64,000 nucleotides of DNA from Prosthecomicrobium pneumaticum (GCF_014199915.1 NZ_JACHOO010000001.1:608232-672231), one strand, 5' to 3'. Counted from the first letter of the stretch, positions 25,745-34,463 are shown. Notes: generated by a model from the letters alone, not told the origin. Program-made: numbers and translations.

Positions 25745-26275
25745 ATGAGTGAGCGGACCGAACAGGAACGAGGCGGAGCGGTCGCCGCGCCGCTCGAGCG
25801 GAACATTCGCGCGCTGATGGCGCGGCGCGAGCGGGAGATCGCCGAGGCCGGCTTGTCCGAGCGGCTGTCCGGCGCGATCGCCGACTTCACCGGCAGCATG
25901 TGGTCGGTCGCGCTCCACCTCGTGGTGTTCGGCCTGTGGATCCTCGTCAATCTCGGCTGGCTGCCGCTCGTCCCGGCCTGGGACCCGAGCTTCGTGATGC
26001 TCGCCATGGTCGCCTCGGTGGAAGCGATCTTCCTCTCGACCTTCGTGCTCGTGAACCAGAACCGGCTCGCCCGGATCGACGACCGGCGGGCCGATCTGAC
26101 GCTGCAGATCGGCCTGCTCACGGAATACGAGCTCACCAAGCTCGCCGAGTTGACCGCCGCACTCGCACGCCATGTCCAGGGACCCGGTGCAGTCGATCCC
26201 GAACTGGAGGCGCTCACCGAGGAAGTCGCGCCCGAGGCGGTACTCGACGAGATCGATCGCAACCGGCCGGAGTGA
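25745..26275 (+). CDS. DUF1003 membrane protein
   Basis: A 176-residue protein with two central transmembrane helices (MWSVALHLVVFGLWILVNL and FVMLAMVASVEAIFLSTFV) and the family pattern ADFTGSMWS plus STFVLVNQNRLARIDDRRADLTLQI. The C-terminus is helical and probably coiled. ATG 25745 is preceded by CGGAGG. It diverges from the glycan operon and is followed by the SDR gene. DUF1003 proteins are widespread inner-membrane proteins of unknown role, sometimes induced by stress; nothing more can be read here. Confidence 0.87.
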   Translation: MSERTEQERGGAVAAPLERNIRALMARREREIAEAGLSERLSGAIADFTGSMWSVALHLVVFGLWILVNLGWLPLVPAWDPSFVMLAMVASVEAIFLSTFVLVNQNRLARIDDRRADLTLQIGLLTEYELTKLAELTAALARHVQGPGAVDPELEALTEEVAPEAVLDEIDRNRPE

Positions 26276-26289
26276 CACGAGCGGCGGCC

Positions 26290-26314
26290 GGAACAAGCGG
26301 CGCGGCGCCCGGTT
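26290..26314 (+). promoter_or_regulatory. EcfG-type stress promoter for SDR and Zn-dehydrogenase genes
   Basis: GGAAC (26290-26294), 16-bp spacer, GGTT (26311-26314), lying in the 61-bp gap between DUF1003 and the SDR. The leader to ATG 26337 would be about 16 bases and contains AAAGAGGAG. Confidence 0.65.
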
Positions 26315-26336
26315 CGGCGGGAAAGAGGAGGCTCTC

Positions 26337-27146
26337 ATGCCGCTGAATGCACACGCAACGGACGAGGCCGAGGAAGCGAGGCTCGCCGTTGTGACCGGCG
26401 CCTCGACCGGAATCGGTCTCGAGCTCGCCAAGCTCGCCGCGCGCGAGGGCTACGACCTCATCATCGCCGCCGATGAGCCGGCGATCGCGGACAGCGCGTC
26501 GGCCCTGAGCGCCACCGGTGTCGACGTGATCGGCGTCGAGGCCGACCTCGCGAGGATCGAGGGTGTCGACCGGCTGCTCGCAGCGATCGGCGACCGGGAC
26601 GTCGACCTGCTCTTCGCCAATGCCGGACGCGGCCTCGGACGGGGCTTCCTCGACCAGGACTTTGCGTCGCTCCGCCATGTGGTCGACACCAATGTGACGG
26701 GAACGCTCTATCTCGTTCACGCGCTCGCCCGCCGGATGGTCGCGCGCGGCGAGGGCCGGATCCTCTTCACCGGTTCGATCGCCGGCTTCATGCCGGGGAC
26801 GTTCCAGGCGGTCTACAACGGCACCAAGGCCTTCATCGATTCCTTCGCGATCGCGCTGCGGCACGAACTCGCCGACACCGGCGTCTCGGTGACCCTCCTG
26901 ATGCCCGGGCCGACAGATACACGCTTCTTCGTCCGCGCCGACATGCTCGATACGCCGGTCGGCCAGCAAGAGAAGGACGACCCGGCGGACGTCGCCCGCA
27001 CCGGCTTCGAGGCGATGATGGCCGGCGAGGAGCAGGTGGTGAGCGGCTGGAAGAACAAGCTGCAGGTCGCCGGCGCTCATCTTATGCCAGCCGGCCGGCT
27101 CGCCGAGCAGCACAGGAAGCTGGCCGAGCCCGGCCGCGACGCCTGA
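26337..27146 (+). CDS. Short-chain dehydrogenase/reductase (classical SDR, DltE-like)
   Basis: A 269-residue classical SDR. The cofactor loop is [16 protein letters not shown], the NAG motif is FANAGRGLG, catalytic serine is in [11 protein letters not shown] and the Y-x3-K is VYNGTKAF. It resembles the COG0300 group of unassigned acyl or aldehyde reductases. It has a strong ribosome site (GAGGAG) and is followed after 34 bp by the Zn-dehydrogenase gene, both downstream of an EcfG-type promoter. Likely a stress-induced reductase for reactive carbonyls; substrate unknown. Confidence 0.87.
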   Translation: MPLNAHATDEAEEARLAVVTGASTGIGLELAKLAAREGYDLIIAADEPAIADSASALSATGVDVIGVEADLARIEGVDRLLAAIGDRDVDLLFANAGRGLGRGFLDQDFASLRHVVDTNVTGTLYLVHALARRMVARGEGRILFTGSIAGFMPGTFQAVYNGTKAFIDSFAIALRHELADTGVSVTLLMPGPTDTRFFVRADMLDTPVGQQEKDDPADVARTGFEAMMAGEEQVVSGWKNKLQVAGAHLMPAGRLAEQHRKLAEPGRDA

Positions 27147-27180
27147 CCGCCTTTTCGAAACCACTCAGAGGAGATCGCCC

Positions 27181-28353
27181 ATGAGAGCCTTGTGCTGGCA
27201 CGGCAAGGGAGACATACGCTGCGACACCGTCGACGATCCGACGATCGAGGATGACCGTGACGTCATCATCCGCGTCACGTCCTGTGCCATCTGCGGCTCC
27301 GACCTCCATCTCATGGACGGCTACATGCCGACCATGGAATCGGGCGATGTGCTCGGTCACGAAACGATGGGCGAAGTGGTCGAGGTCGGCCGCGGCCACA
27401 CCAAGTTCAAGGTCGGCGACCGGATCGTGGTGCCGTTCAACATCTCCTGCGGCGACTGCTATTTCTGCCGCAAGCAGCTGTTCTCATTGTGCGACCGGTC
27501 CAACCCCAATGCCGCCCAGGCGGCGAAGATGATGGGCCACTCGCCGGCCGGCCTGTTCGGCTATTCCCATATGCTCGGCGGCTTCTGGGGCGGCCAGGCG
27601 GAGTATATGCGGGTGCCCTATGCGGATGTCGGTCCGCTCAAGGTGCCGGACGGCATGCCGGACGAGCAGGCGCTGTTCCTCTCCGACATCTTCCCGACCG
27701 GCTACATGGCGGCCGAGAACGCCGAGATCGAGCCCGGCGACACGGTGGCGATCTGGGGCTGCGGCCCGGTCGGCCAGTTCGCCATCCAGTCGGCATGGAT
27801 GCTGGGCGCCGGCCGGGTCATCGCGATCGACAAGGTGCCGGAGCGGCTCGCCCTCGCGCGCTCGGCCGGCCGCGCCGAGACGATCGATTTCAGCGATGAG
27901 GATGTCTACGACCGGCTGATGGAGATGACCGGCGGCCGCGGGCCGGACCGCTGCATCGACTGCGTCGGCACGGAGTCGGATGCGACGGCGAGCGCAGATT
28001 CGATGCTCGACAAGGCGAAGGCCGCGCTCTTCCTCGCCACCGACCGGCCGCACGTGCTGCGGCAGGTCATCACGTCCTGCCGGAAAGGCGGCACCGTGTC
28101 GGTGCCCGGTGTCTATATCGGCCTCGTCGACCACATCCCGTTCGGCGCGGCGATGAACAAGGGCCTCACCTTCCGGATGGGCCAGACGCACACCCAGCGC
28201 TACATGGAGCCGCTGCTGCGCCGCATCGAGGCGGGCGAGATCGACCCGACTTTCGTCATCACGCACCGCGCGACCCTCGAGGATGGCCCCGAACTCTACA
28301 AGCGCTTCCGCGACAAGGAAGACGGCTGCATCAAGGTCGTGATGCAGCCCTGA
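27181..28353 (+). CDS. Zinc-dependent alcohol dehydrogenase (formaldehyde-dehydrogenase-like)
   Basis: A 390-residue medium-chain dehydrogenase. Catalytic zinc ligands C38 (AICGSDLH) and H60-E61 (LGHE) and the four structural-zinc cysteines C90, C93, C96 and C104 (SCGDCYFC and SLC) are all present. The NAD loop is [11 protein letters not shown]. The long insertion with [16 protein letters not shown] is typical of glutathione-independent formaldehyde-dehydrogenase-like enzymes. It follows the SDR gene by 34 bp with GGAGA upstream and ends at a hairpin terminator. Probably an aldehyde or alcohol detoxifying enzyme in the stress regulon. Confidence 0.9.
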   Translation: MRALCWHGKGDIRCDTVDDPTIEDDRDVIIRVTSCAICGSDLHLMDGYMPTMESGDVLGHETMGEVVEVGRGHTKFKVGDRIVVPFNISCGDCYFCRKQLFSLCDRSNPNAAQAAKMMGHSPAGLFGYSHMLGGFWGGQAEYMRVPYADVGPLKVPDGMPDEQALFLSDIFPTGYMAAENAEIEPGDTVAIWGCGPVGQFAIQSAWMLGAGRVIAIDKVPERLALARSAGRAETIDFSDEDVYDRLMEMTGGRGPDRCIDCVGTESDATASADSMLDKAKAALFLATDRPHVLRQVITSCRKGGTVSVPGVYIGLVDHIPFGAAMNKGLTFRMGQTHTQRYMEPLLRRIEAGEIDPTFVITHRATLEDGPELYKRFRDKEDGCIKVVMQP

Positions 28354-28361
28354 ATGCGACG

Positions 28362-28383
28362 GGAGCCGGGCAGCCCCGGCTCC
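28362..28383 (+). terminator. Terminator hairpin after the Zn-dehydrogenase gene
   Basis: Perfect 9-bp stem GGAGCCGGG/CCCGGCTCC with loop CAGC, eight bases past the stop codon, followed by TCCTTGGTTTC. Confidence 0.65.
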
Positions 28384-28650
28384 TCCTTGGTTTCGGGGCA
28401 TCGCCCCTGCTCCGGGATCGGCGGGGCCGCGCTGGTCGGGATCGGCGCCGCCGACGGGCGCATCGCCTTCCACCGTGTTGACACCGTCCGGCTCGTCGTC
28501 GGCTGCGGCATCGGCACGCGCCGTGCCCTTCGACTGTCCGATGCCGGCACGGCGGACGAGATCGCCGTCGTCGTCCCGCCGCTGCGCAGATGTTGGGTCC
28601 TGTCCTCTTCCTTTCGACGAGAAGGGAACGACCGACTCCCATGACGGCTC
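28384..28650. other. Gene-free stretch
   Basis: About 270 bp with only short, overlapping, compositionally poor open frames on both strands and no ribosome site or recognisable protein. I see nothing else in it. Confidence 0.5.
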
Positions 28651-28682
28651 AAAAAAACGGCCGGCCCAAGACGGACCGGCCG
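28651..28682 (-). terminator. Rho-independent terminator of the candidate sRNA
   Basis: Stem CGGCCGG/CCGGCCG (28658-28664 with 28676-28682) followed, on the minus strand, by seven T residues (28657-28651). It is one of the most canonical terminators in the window, yet no protein gene ends into it. Confidence 0.8.
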
Positions 28683-28745
28683 AGTTGCCACGGAACGGAG
28701 ATCGTTCCCACTGCATGAGAGAAAATCCCCTCTCTCATGCCGCAC
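28651..28745 (-). ncRNA. Candidate stress-induced small RNA with three hairpins
   Basis: A roughly 95-nt unit on the minus strand with no open frame. It is bounded by an EcfG-like promoter upstream and a T7-tailed terminator. In transcript order it holds a perfect 10-bp hairpin (GCATGAGAGA/TCTCTCATGC, loop GGGGATTT, 28712-28739), a perfect 6-bp hairpin (GGAACG/CGTTCC, loop ATCTC, 28692-28708) and the terminator stem CGGCCGG/CCGGCCG. Size, promoter class and three-hairpin layout are like GsrN, the general-stress sRNA of Caulobacter, but homology is not shown and the first loop is G-rich. Confidence 0.6.
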
Positions 28746-28751
28746 TGAGAG

Positions 28752-28776
28752 AACATTTCTATCAACATTGTGTTCC
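28752..28776 (-). promoter_or_regulatory. EcfG-like promoter of the candidate sRNA
   Basis: On the minus strand GGAAC (28776-28772), 16-bp spacer, TGTT (28755-28752), then CTC. It differs from the other promoters here by T in place of G at the first -10 position and lies in unusually AT-rich DNA. Confidence 0.5.
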
Positions 28777-28844
28777 GTAATATGGAATATATTCGTCTTC
28801 TACTTCGTTCCTGCTCGCGACGGATCAACTCAATGGGTCCTCCT

Positions 28845-29027
28845 TCAGCGGTCCTGCTGATGGCCCTGATGCGTGGTGTTGATCTTGCTGTCGGCCTGAT
28901 GGCCGCGCTCGTCCGGGTTCGGCGTGGTGTCGCCACGAGGCCGGGTCTCGAGCGGCGCGCCGGTCGCATCGCCGGTGCCTTTGGGGCTGCGGCTCTCGGG
29001 CGGGACGGGTGGCGGCTTGTGGGTCAT
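28845..29027 (-). CDS. Small hydrophilic proline-rich protein, probably stress-induced
   Basis: A 60-residue protein (MTHKPPPVPPESRSPKGTGD at the start, HQADSKINTTHQGHQQDR at the end). It is charged, rich in P, T, G and Q, without hydrophobic segments, and likely unstructured. Start ATG 29027 has a near-perfect AAGGAGG eight bases upstream, and an EcfG-type promoter lies 32-57 bp before it. I recall similar short proteins with the HKPPPVPPE opening in Rhizobiales annotated as hypothetical. It shares the direction of the glycosidase gene upstream (stop at 29093). Function unknown. Confidence 0.7.
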   Translation of the reverse strand: MTHKPPPVPPESRSPKGTGDATGAPLETRPRGDTTPNPDERGHQADSKINTTHQGHQQDR

Positions 29028-29058
29028 CGCGGGCGCCTCCTTGCTGTCGCCGAAGCAG

Positions 29059-29084
29059 AACCGGTGCGACCCCGCCGATGTTCC
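29059..29084 (-). promoter_or_regulatory. EcfG-type promoter for the 60-residue protein
   Basis: On the minus strand GGAAC (29084-29080), 17-bp spacer, GGTT (29062-29059). The expected leader is about 25 bases and contains AAGGAGG. Confidence 0.65.
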
Positions 29085-29092
29085 CTCCCCGC

Positions 29093-30019
29093 TCAGGCGG
29101 CCGTGCGCGCCGGCAGGTCGATGACAGTTCCACGGCGGCCATAACGCTCGATCATCGCGCCGCAGAAGGCGGCGAACTCCTCGGGCCATAGCGGCGGGCT
29201 GGTGTGGTGCGGCAGGTAGCCGCGATGCTCGGGCGTGAAGCAGAAGGTGACCGTCACGTCGAAATCGGCGAGCGCCGCCATTTGCCGGTCGAACCAGTCG
29301 AGCGCGCCGGGGCGGAAGCTGTCGGCCCAGGAGAGGCCGGTCCGCAGATGGGTCACGCCGAGCCGCTTCATCCAGGCGACGGCCTCGTCGAGCCGATGAT
29401 CCTCGAAGTGGAACCACTGGACGAGCCCGAACCCGGGTGTCAGCCGCGAGAAGGTCTCGAGCGCCGGCTTCGGCGTGCCGTCCTCGCGCAGCAGCCCCAT
29501 ATAGAAGTGACGGTAATAGGAGGAGCCCTCGGCCTCGCGATGGCGGGTCGTGGCGCCCCAGGCCCGCGGCAGGTCGTAGAGGCTGTACCACTGGATGCGC
29601 GGCACGCGGCCGGCGAGCAGTTCCGCGGTCCGCTTCAGGCCCCAGTCCTGCACGGCCTCGGCGCCGAAGGTCGAGACGCCGACCTCGCTCACCCAGAGCG
29701 GCAGGTCGGTGACGGCGCGGATCTCGTCGATCCTCTGCGGCCACTCGTCGATCTGCCAGAGATTCCAGTCGAGCGGGAAGCCGTGCACCGCGACCGCATC
29801 GACCCGGTCGAGCACGCCGGCGCTCTTCATGCGGGTCATGAAGCCCGGATCGATCGGCGAGATACCGCCGAGCACCCGGGTGATCGCGGGTTCCGCCCGC
29901 TCGATCGCCTGCGCCGCGAGGATCGCCATCTCCGCGAAGAGCCGCCAATGCGGATCGACCTCCGGATCCCAATGCGACTTGTTGTTCGGCTCGTTCCAGA
30001 TCATCGCCGCTTCGATCAT
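29093..30019 (-). CDS. Glycosidase of the clan GH-A type with circularly permuted barrel
   Basis: A 308-residue TIM-barrel glycosidase. The acid/base motif WNEPN (E10) is at the very N-terminus, and the nucleophile motif WVSEVG (E112) follows after about 100 residues, then the usual barrel end (IQWYSLYDLPRAW; DGTPKPALE, residues 181-189). The segments that normally come first in such enzymes are at the C-terminus: LGVTHLRTGLSW (220-231), VTVTFCFTPEHRG (255-267) and PEEFAAFCGAMIERYG (279-294), which would normally run straight into WNEPN. GGGGAG supports the start. It looks like a retaining beta-glycosidase (GH39/GH5-like); substrate unknown but probably the cluster's own glycan. Confidence 0.8.
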   Translation of the reverse strand: MIEAAMIWNEPNNKSHWDPEVDPHWRLFAEMAILAAQAIERAEPAITRVLGGISPIDPGFMTRMKSAGVLDRVDAVAVHGFPLDWNLWQIDEWPQRIDEIRAVTDLPLWVSEVGVSTFGAEAVQDWGLKRTAELLAGRVPRIQWYSLYDLPRAWGATTRHREAEGSSYYRHFYMGLLREDGTPKPALETFSRLTPGFGLVQWFHFEDHRLDEAVAWMKRLGVTHLRTGLSWADSFRPGALDWFDRQMAALADFDVTVTFCFTPEHRGYLPHHTSPPLWPEEFAAFCGAMIERYGRRGTVIDLPARTAA

Positions 30020-30041
30020 CGCGACACTCCCCTCTCACGCG

Positions 30042-30797
30042 TCACGGCCGCGCCGGATAGACCGGACCCTCACCCGCCGGCGGCCCGGCCGGCCGGCACA
30101 GATAGACCTCCCGCTCGGGATGGCCGATGATCTCGAAGCCTGAACTGCGCAGCATCGCCTCGGCACAGGCGGCGTTCGGCACCCACCAATTGGTGGGATC
30201 GTCGGCGAAGCGCCGCTCGATGAAGTGGAGCCGCGGAAACCCTTCGCCCTCGAAGGGCGCGTCGTCCCAGAAGGCATAGTTCTCCGCGACCACGGCGACC
30301 TCGCGGCTGCCGCGCTGCATCGACTGGAAGACGAGCAGGTCGCCGGCGACGTGCTCCCGGATCAGGTCGAGCGCGAGAAGCGGATGGCGCAGGTGATAGA
30401 GCACCCCCATGAAGAGAACGATGTCGAACCGCTCGCCGAGCGCGCCGACGTCATAGACCGACATCTTGCGGAACTCGACCGCGACCTCCTCGACTTCCGC
30501 GGCGAAGCGGGCCTGGGCGAGATAGGCGTCGTCGAAATCGATGCCGATCACGCGGTCGGCTCCACGCCGCTTCATGGCGATCGAGTAGAAGCCGGCATTG
30601 CAGCCGATATCGAGCACGGTCTTGCCCGTCAGGTCGGCCGGGATCGCATCCGCGAAGCGCCGCCATTTGACCGCCGGATAGTCGCCGAGAAAATGCCCCG
30701 GCGCGGTCGGGACGCCGCCGAGCTCGATGTTGTGGAACCAGGGGCCGAGCGCCTCGACCTTGCTGCGGATCTCGGCGGTCGAGAGCGGCGTCGTCAT
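30042..30797 (-). CDS. SAM-dependent methyltransferase (CmoB/DUF1698-like)
   Basis: A 251-residue class I methyltransferase. Motif I is VLDIGCNAGFYSIAMKRRGA, followed by VIGIDFDDAYLAQARFA and the helical VLYHLRHPLLAL. The opening PWFHNIELGG and PAVKWRRF are typical of CmoB-like enzymes, but it is shorter than tRNA-modifying CmoB. Of two adjacent ATGs, 30797 has the better spacing to AGGAGG. It lies 22 bp before the permuted glycosidase. I recall a methyltransferase of this kind in the same rhizobial cluster family; its acceptor is probably a sugar or lipid, not shown. Confidence 0.85.
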   Translation of the reverse strand: MTTPLSTAEIRSKVEALGPWFHNIELGGVPTAPGHFLGDYPAVKWRRFADAIPADLTGKTVLDIGCNAGFYSIAMKRRGADRVIGIDFDDAYLAQARFAAEVEEVAVEFRKMSVYDVGALGERFDIVLFMGVLYHLRHPLLALDLIREHVAGDLLVFQSMQRGSREVAVVAENYAFWDDAPFEGEGFPRLHFIERRFADDPTNWWVPNAACAEAMLRSSGFEIIGHPEREVYLCRPAGPPAGEGPVYPARP

Positions 30798-30883
30798 CAT
30801 GCGCCTCCTGAAATGACGGGAAGGGACGGACCGAAACGGCGCGGGACGAACGACGGATGGCTGCCGCGGCATAGGTCCCGCCC

Positions 30884-31483
30884 TCAGGCCACGACCTCGT
30901 TGAGGCCGATCAGCTTCGCCCCCCACGCGCCGGCGACCACGGTGGTGATCGAGGCGGGCGCAATATCGAACCGATCAATCCGATCGAGCGGCAGGCCGAG
31001 CACGTCGCAGACCGCCGCCTTGATGACGTCGGCATGGCTGACCAGCACCACGGCCCCGGCTGCACCCTCCGCCTGCAGCCGCTCCATGACGGAGACGATG
31101 CGGAAGCGAACGTGCTCCATCGTCTCGCCGGCGGGCGTCGCGGCGTGGCCGCGATCCTCGTTCCAGCGGCGCCAGTCCGGATCTTCGTCGAGGGTCTCGA
31201 AATCGTGGCCGGACCAGCGACCGAAATCGATCTCGTCGAGTGCCGCGGCGGTCTCGACGGTGTCGATCCCGGCCGCCTCGGCGACCGCGCGCGCGGTCTC
31301 CTGCGTCCGTTCGCGCGGGCTCGCGAGGATGCGGCCGAACCGTTCTCGCCGCATCCGCGCGCCGAGCCGGGCCGCCTGGGCGCGGCCCTCGACGCCGAGC
31401 CGGACACCCGGCCTGCGGCCAGCGAGATAGCGGCCGACGTCATCGTGCGCGGCGTGACGGACAAGAAGGAAGGTGACCGTCAC
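30884..31483 (-). CDS. Histidine phosphatase family protein
   Basis: A 199-residue phosphatase of the phosphoglycerate-mutase-like fold. Catalytic histidine is in [10 protein letters not shown], the second arginine in SPRERTQET, the acid loop in GETMEHVR and the second histidine in [11 protein letters not shown]. It is read from GTG 31483, which overlaps the inositol-phosphate synthase stop by GTGA. Immediately after inositol-1-phosphate synthase, it could dephosphorylate inositol phosphate or a later sugar phosphate. The alternative is a general mutase-like phosphatase. Confidence 0.88.
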   Translation of the reverse strand: MTVTFLLVRHAAHDDVGRYLAGRRPGVRLGVEGRAQAARLGARMRRERFGRILASPRERTQETARAVAEAAGIDTVETAAALDEIDFGRWSGHDFETLDEDPDWRRWNEDRGHAATPAGETMEHVRFRIVSVMERLQAEGAAGAVVLVSHADVIKAAVCDVLGLPLDRIDRFDIAPASITTVVAGAWGAKLIGLNEVVA

Positions 31484-32574
31484 GACGGATTTCCACCCCC
31501 TGCGCCGGCGATGAAATCGAGCGTCAGCGATCGCGCTTCGGCGTCGGTGAACTGCTGCGGCGGCGATTTCATGAAATAGCTCGACGGCCCGACGAGCGCG
31601 CCGGAGAGGCCGCGGTCGAGGGCGAGCTTGGCGCAGCGCACGGCGTCGATGACGATGCCGGCCGAGTTCGGCGAATCCCAGACTTCGAGCTTCACCTCGG
31701 CATTGAGCGGCACGCCGCCGAAGGTCGTGCCCTCGAGGCGGATATAGGCCCATTTCCGATCGGTCAGCCAGGGCACGTGGTCGCTCGGGCCGACATGGAT
31801 GTCGCCCGCCGCGAGCGGCACGTCGAGCTGGCTCTCGACGGACTGCGTCTTCGAGATCTTCTTCGATTCGAGCCGCTCCCGCTCGAGCATGTTGAGAAAG
31901 TCGGTGTTGCCGCCGAAGTTCAGCTGATAGGTCCGGTCGAGCCGGACGCCGCGCTCCCGGAAGAGATTGGCGAGCATGCGGTGGACGATCGTCGCGCCGA
32001 CCTGGCTCTTGATGTCGTCCCCGATCAGCGGAAGGCCGCGGGCCTCGAAACGCTGCCGCCATTCGGGCCTGGAGGCGATGAAGACCGGAATGCAGTTGAC
32101 GAAGGCACAGCCCGCGGCGAGCGCCTGCTCGGCGTAATAGCGCGTCGCCGCCTCCGAGCCGACCGGCAGATAGGAGACGAGCACATCCGCGCGGCTCTCC
32201 TTGAGCGTCGCCGCGACGTCGGCCTCGGGCTCGTCGGCGAGCTCGATGGCGTCGGCGAGATAGCGTCCGATGCCATCGAGCGTCGGCCCGCGGGCGACAC
32301 GCACCCCCGTCGGTGCGACGGTCGCAAAGCGTTGCGTGTTGTTGGGCGGCGCGAGGATCGCGTCGGCGACGTCCCGTCCGACCTTGCCGGCGGCCACGTC
32401 GAAGGCGGCGGCGATCTCGACATCGCCGACATGATAGCCGCCGAGTTCGACATGCATCAGGCCGGGGACCGGCGCATTGCCCTCCGCCTCGCGATAATAG
32501 CTGATGCCCTGGACGAGCGAGGAGGCGCAATTTCCGACCCCGACGACCCCGATCCGGACCTTCCTCTTGCCCAT
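31480..32574 (-). CDS. ino1: myo-Inositol-1-phosphate synthase (inositol-3-phosphate synthase)
   Basis: A 364-residue NAD-dependent enzyme converting glucose 6-phosphate to inositol 3-phosphate (1L-myo-inositol 1-phosphate). The NAD loop is [12 protein letters not shown] (9-20); the active-site block is [15 protein letters not shown] (185-199) and [12 protein letters not shown] (218-229), the signature of the prokaryotic/archaeal type. ATG 32574 has GAGGAAG upstream, and an EcfG-type promoter ends 47 bp before it. In this setting it implies an inositol-containing glycan or phospholipid made under stress. The frame is open far upstream, antisense to the fusion gene, which is discounted. Confidence 0.92.
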   Translation of the reverse strand: MGKRKVRIGVVGVGNCASSLVQGISYYREAEGNAPVPGLMHVELGGYHVGDVEIAAAFDVAAGKVGRDVADAILAPPNNTQRFATVAPTGVRVARGPTLDGIGRYLADAIELADEPEADVAATLKESRADVLVSYLPVGSEAATRYYAEQALAAGCAFVNCIPVFIASRPEWRQRFEARGLPLIGDDIKSQVGATIVHRMLANLFRERGVRLDRTYQLNFGGNTDFLNMLERERLESKKISKTQSVESQLDVPLAAGDIHVGPSDHVPWLTDRKWAYIRLEGTTFGGVPLNAEVKLEVWDSPNSAGIVIDAVRCAKLALDRGLSGALVGPSSYFMKSPPQQFTDAEARSLTLDFIAGAGGGNPS

Positions 32575-32620
32575 GGCCCGCGCTTCCTCGCCCCGTTTCA
32601 GCAGGTAAGTTCCTGAGCCG

Positions 32621-32645
32621 AACCGGAGGACGCCGGCTTTGTTCC
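32621..32645 (-). promoter_or_regulatory. EcfG-type promoter for ino1 and phosphatase
   Basis: On the minus strand GGAAC (32645-32641), 16-bp spacer, GGTT (32624-32621). The -35 extends as GGAACAAAG, the same nine bases as before the glycan operon. Confidence 0.65.
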
Positions 32646-32706
32646 CGCGTCCCGGGATCGAAGCTCCTGCGCCGCAGTTGCCCGACGGACATCGAGAGAG
32701 GCAGCG

Positions 32707-34443
32707 ATGCTCGTCTATGGCGACCAGGACCGGCTCGAGCCGGCCGAGGAGATCCGCACCGAAGTGCGGGCGCGGCTGCGGCGGGCGGCCGGCTGCAGCG
32801 GGCTCGAACGGCACGCGGCCCTCGTCGGCGCCTTCATCCGCGCTGCCGAGCTGGCGCAGGCCGAGGCGGATGCGCTGTTCGCGCGAGAGGGGCGCGACCG
32901 CCGGTCGGACGGGCAGGACGGGGCGGCGCGGCTGCTCTGCGCCCTCGGCGGCGCGATCGACCGCTCCTGGACATCCGGCTTCCAGGCCGGCTTCGATCCG
33001 GGCGCGGCGATCCGTGCGCTCGTCGGCCCGCGCGACGACGCACCGGTCCGCACGCGGCGGGCCGAGGGCTACGCCTTCTATGCGCTTTATCCGGAAGCGG
33101 TGATCGCTGCGGCGCACCACTGCGGCCTCGGCGCCGATACCCGGCTGATCGGCATCCGCAGCATCGGGCTCGGCCTCGCCGCGCTCGTCGCCGCCGCGCT
33201 TGCCGCCGCCCCGCCGGTCAGCCTGCGCCCGGTGGGTCATCCGTTCCGGCGCACGATCGCGGCGGCGCCCGAACTCGCCCGCGACCTCGTCGCCGCGGCC
33301 GGCGAGGCACCGTTCGGCATCGCCGACGAAGGACCCGGCCTCTCCGGCAGCTCCTTCGCCGCGGTCGCGGCCTGGCTCGAAGAAGAGGGCGTCGCGCCGT
33401 CCCGCATCCACTTCTTCCCGAGCCATGACAGTCCGCCCGGTCCTGCGGCGGACGCGGCGATTCGCGCACGCTGGCGGGCGGCGCCCCGGCACCCGGCCCA
33501 GTTCTCGACCATCCTGCGGGCAGACGTGGCCGGCGGCGGGCTCGCAGGATGGATCGCGGGCCTCGTCGGACCGCTCGATGCGCCGCTCGAGGACATTTCG
33601 GGCGGCGGCTGGCGGCGCCATGGCCCGCACCGGGATGCGCCGTTCGACCCGCGGCTCGAGCGACGGAAGTTCCTCGTCCGATCCGCCGGCGGAGTCTGGC
33701 TCGCCAGGTTCGCCGGGCTCGGCGCCTCCGGCGAGGCCGCGCTCGAGCGGGCGCTGGCGCTGCATCGGGCGGGCTTCGTGCCCGAGCCCGCCGGCCTCGT
33801 GCACGGCTTCCTCGTCGAACGGTGGGTCGCTGGCGCCCCGCTCACCGGCGGCACGGCGGATCGGCAGCGCCTCGTCGAGCATCTCGGCCGCTATCTCGGC
33901 TTCCGGGCGCGCGCTCTTCCGGCGTCATCGGAGGGGGCGGCGCCGGCGGCGCTCGCCGCCATGGCGCGCCACAATGTCGAGACCGCGCTCGGCCGCGACG
34001 TCGCCGCCGCGCTCGACCGGCGGCTGGGGCCGCTCGATGAAAGCGCGCGCGGCGCAGCGTGCGTCGACACGGACAATCGCATGCACCGCTGGGAATGGCT
34101 CGTCACCGCCGGCGGCACGATCCTGAAGACCGATGCCGTCGACCACGCACACGGCCACGACCTGATCGGCTGTCAGCCGGTGGAATGGGATGTCGCCGGC
34201 GCCATCGTCGAGCATGAACTCACAGCCACCGAACGGGACCGGCTGGTGGCGATTGTGGCGGAGGAAGCCGGTGGCTGTTCCCCTGCCCTCGTCGCGGCGC
34301 TCCTGCCGGCCTATCTCGCCTTCCAGCTCGGCCTCTGGACCATGGCCGCAGAAGCGGGGGCCGAGGAGGGCGCGGCAGCGCGGGCGGCGGCGGTGGCGCG
34401 CTATGAAAACGGCCTCCGCGCGCTGGTCGCGGAGGCCGTCTGA
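32707..34443 (+). CDS. Two-domain protein: phosphoribosyltransferase-like plus kinase-like
   Basis: A 578-residue protein with no family name I can give. The first ~280 residues look like a type I phosphoribosyltransferase core: [10 protein letters not shown] (121-130), [14 protein letters not shown] (147-160) and the PRPP-loop-like [12 protein letters not shown] (205-216). The rest resembles a phosphotransferase/aminoglycoside-kinase fold: [18 protein letters not shown] (318-335), [11 protein letters not shown] (456-466) and [15 protein letters not shown] with EWD (474-495). It is divergent from ino1, 132 bp away. It may couple a ribosyl or sugar transfer with phosphorylation in the glycan pathway; this is inference. 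Confidence 0.7.
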   Translation: MLVYGDQDRLEPAEEIRTEVRARLRRAAGCSGLERHAALVGAFIRAAELAQAEADALFAREGRDRRSDGQDGAARLLCALGGAIDRSWTSGFQAGFDPGAAIRALVGPRDDAPVRTRRAEGYAFYALYPEAVIAAAHHCGLGADTRLIGIRSIGLGLAALVAAALAAAPPVSLRPVGHPFRRTIAAAPELARDLVAAAGEAPFGIADEGPGLSGSSFAAVAAWLEEEGVAPSRIHFFPSHDSPPGPAADAAIRARWRAAPRHPAQFSTILRADVAGGGLAGWIAGLVGPLDAPLEDISGGGWRRHGPHRDAPFDPRLERRKFLVRSAGGVWLARFAGLGASGEAALERALALHRAGFVPEPAGLVHGFLVERWVAGAPLTGGTADRQRLVEHLGRYLGFRARALPASSEGAAPAALAAMARHNVETALGRDVAAALDRRLGPLDESARGAACVDTDNRMHRWEWLVTAGGTILKTDAVDHAHGHDLIGCQPVEWDVAGAIVEHELTATERDRLVAIVAEEAGGCSPALVAALLPAYLAFQLGLWTMAAEAGAEEGAAARAAAVARYENGLRALVAEAV

Positions 34444-34463
34444 CCGGCGCATCCCGGCGCCGG

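Noticed and set aside
28354..28845. Short open frames on both strands around 28.4-28.8 kb as protein genes
   Set aside because: No ribosome sites, no recognisable sequence, and a terminator plus hairpins fit a non-coding RNA better.
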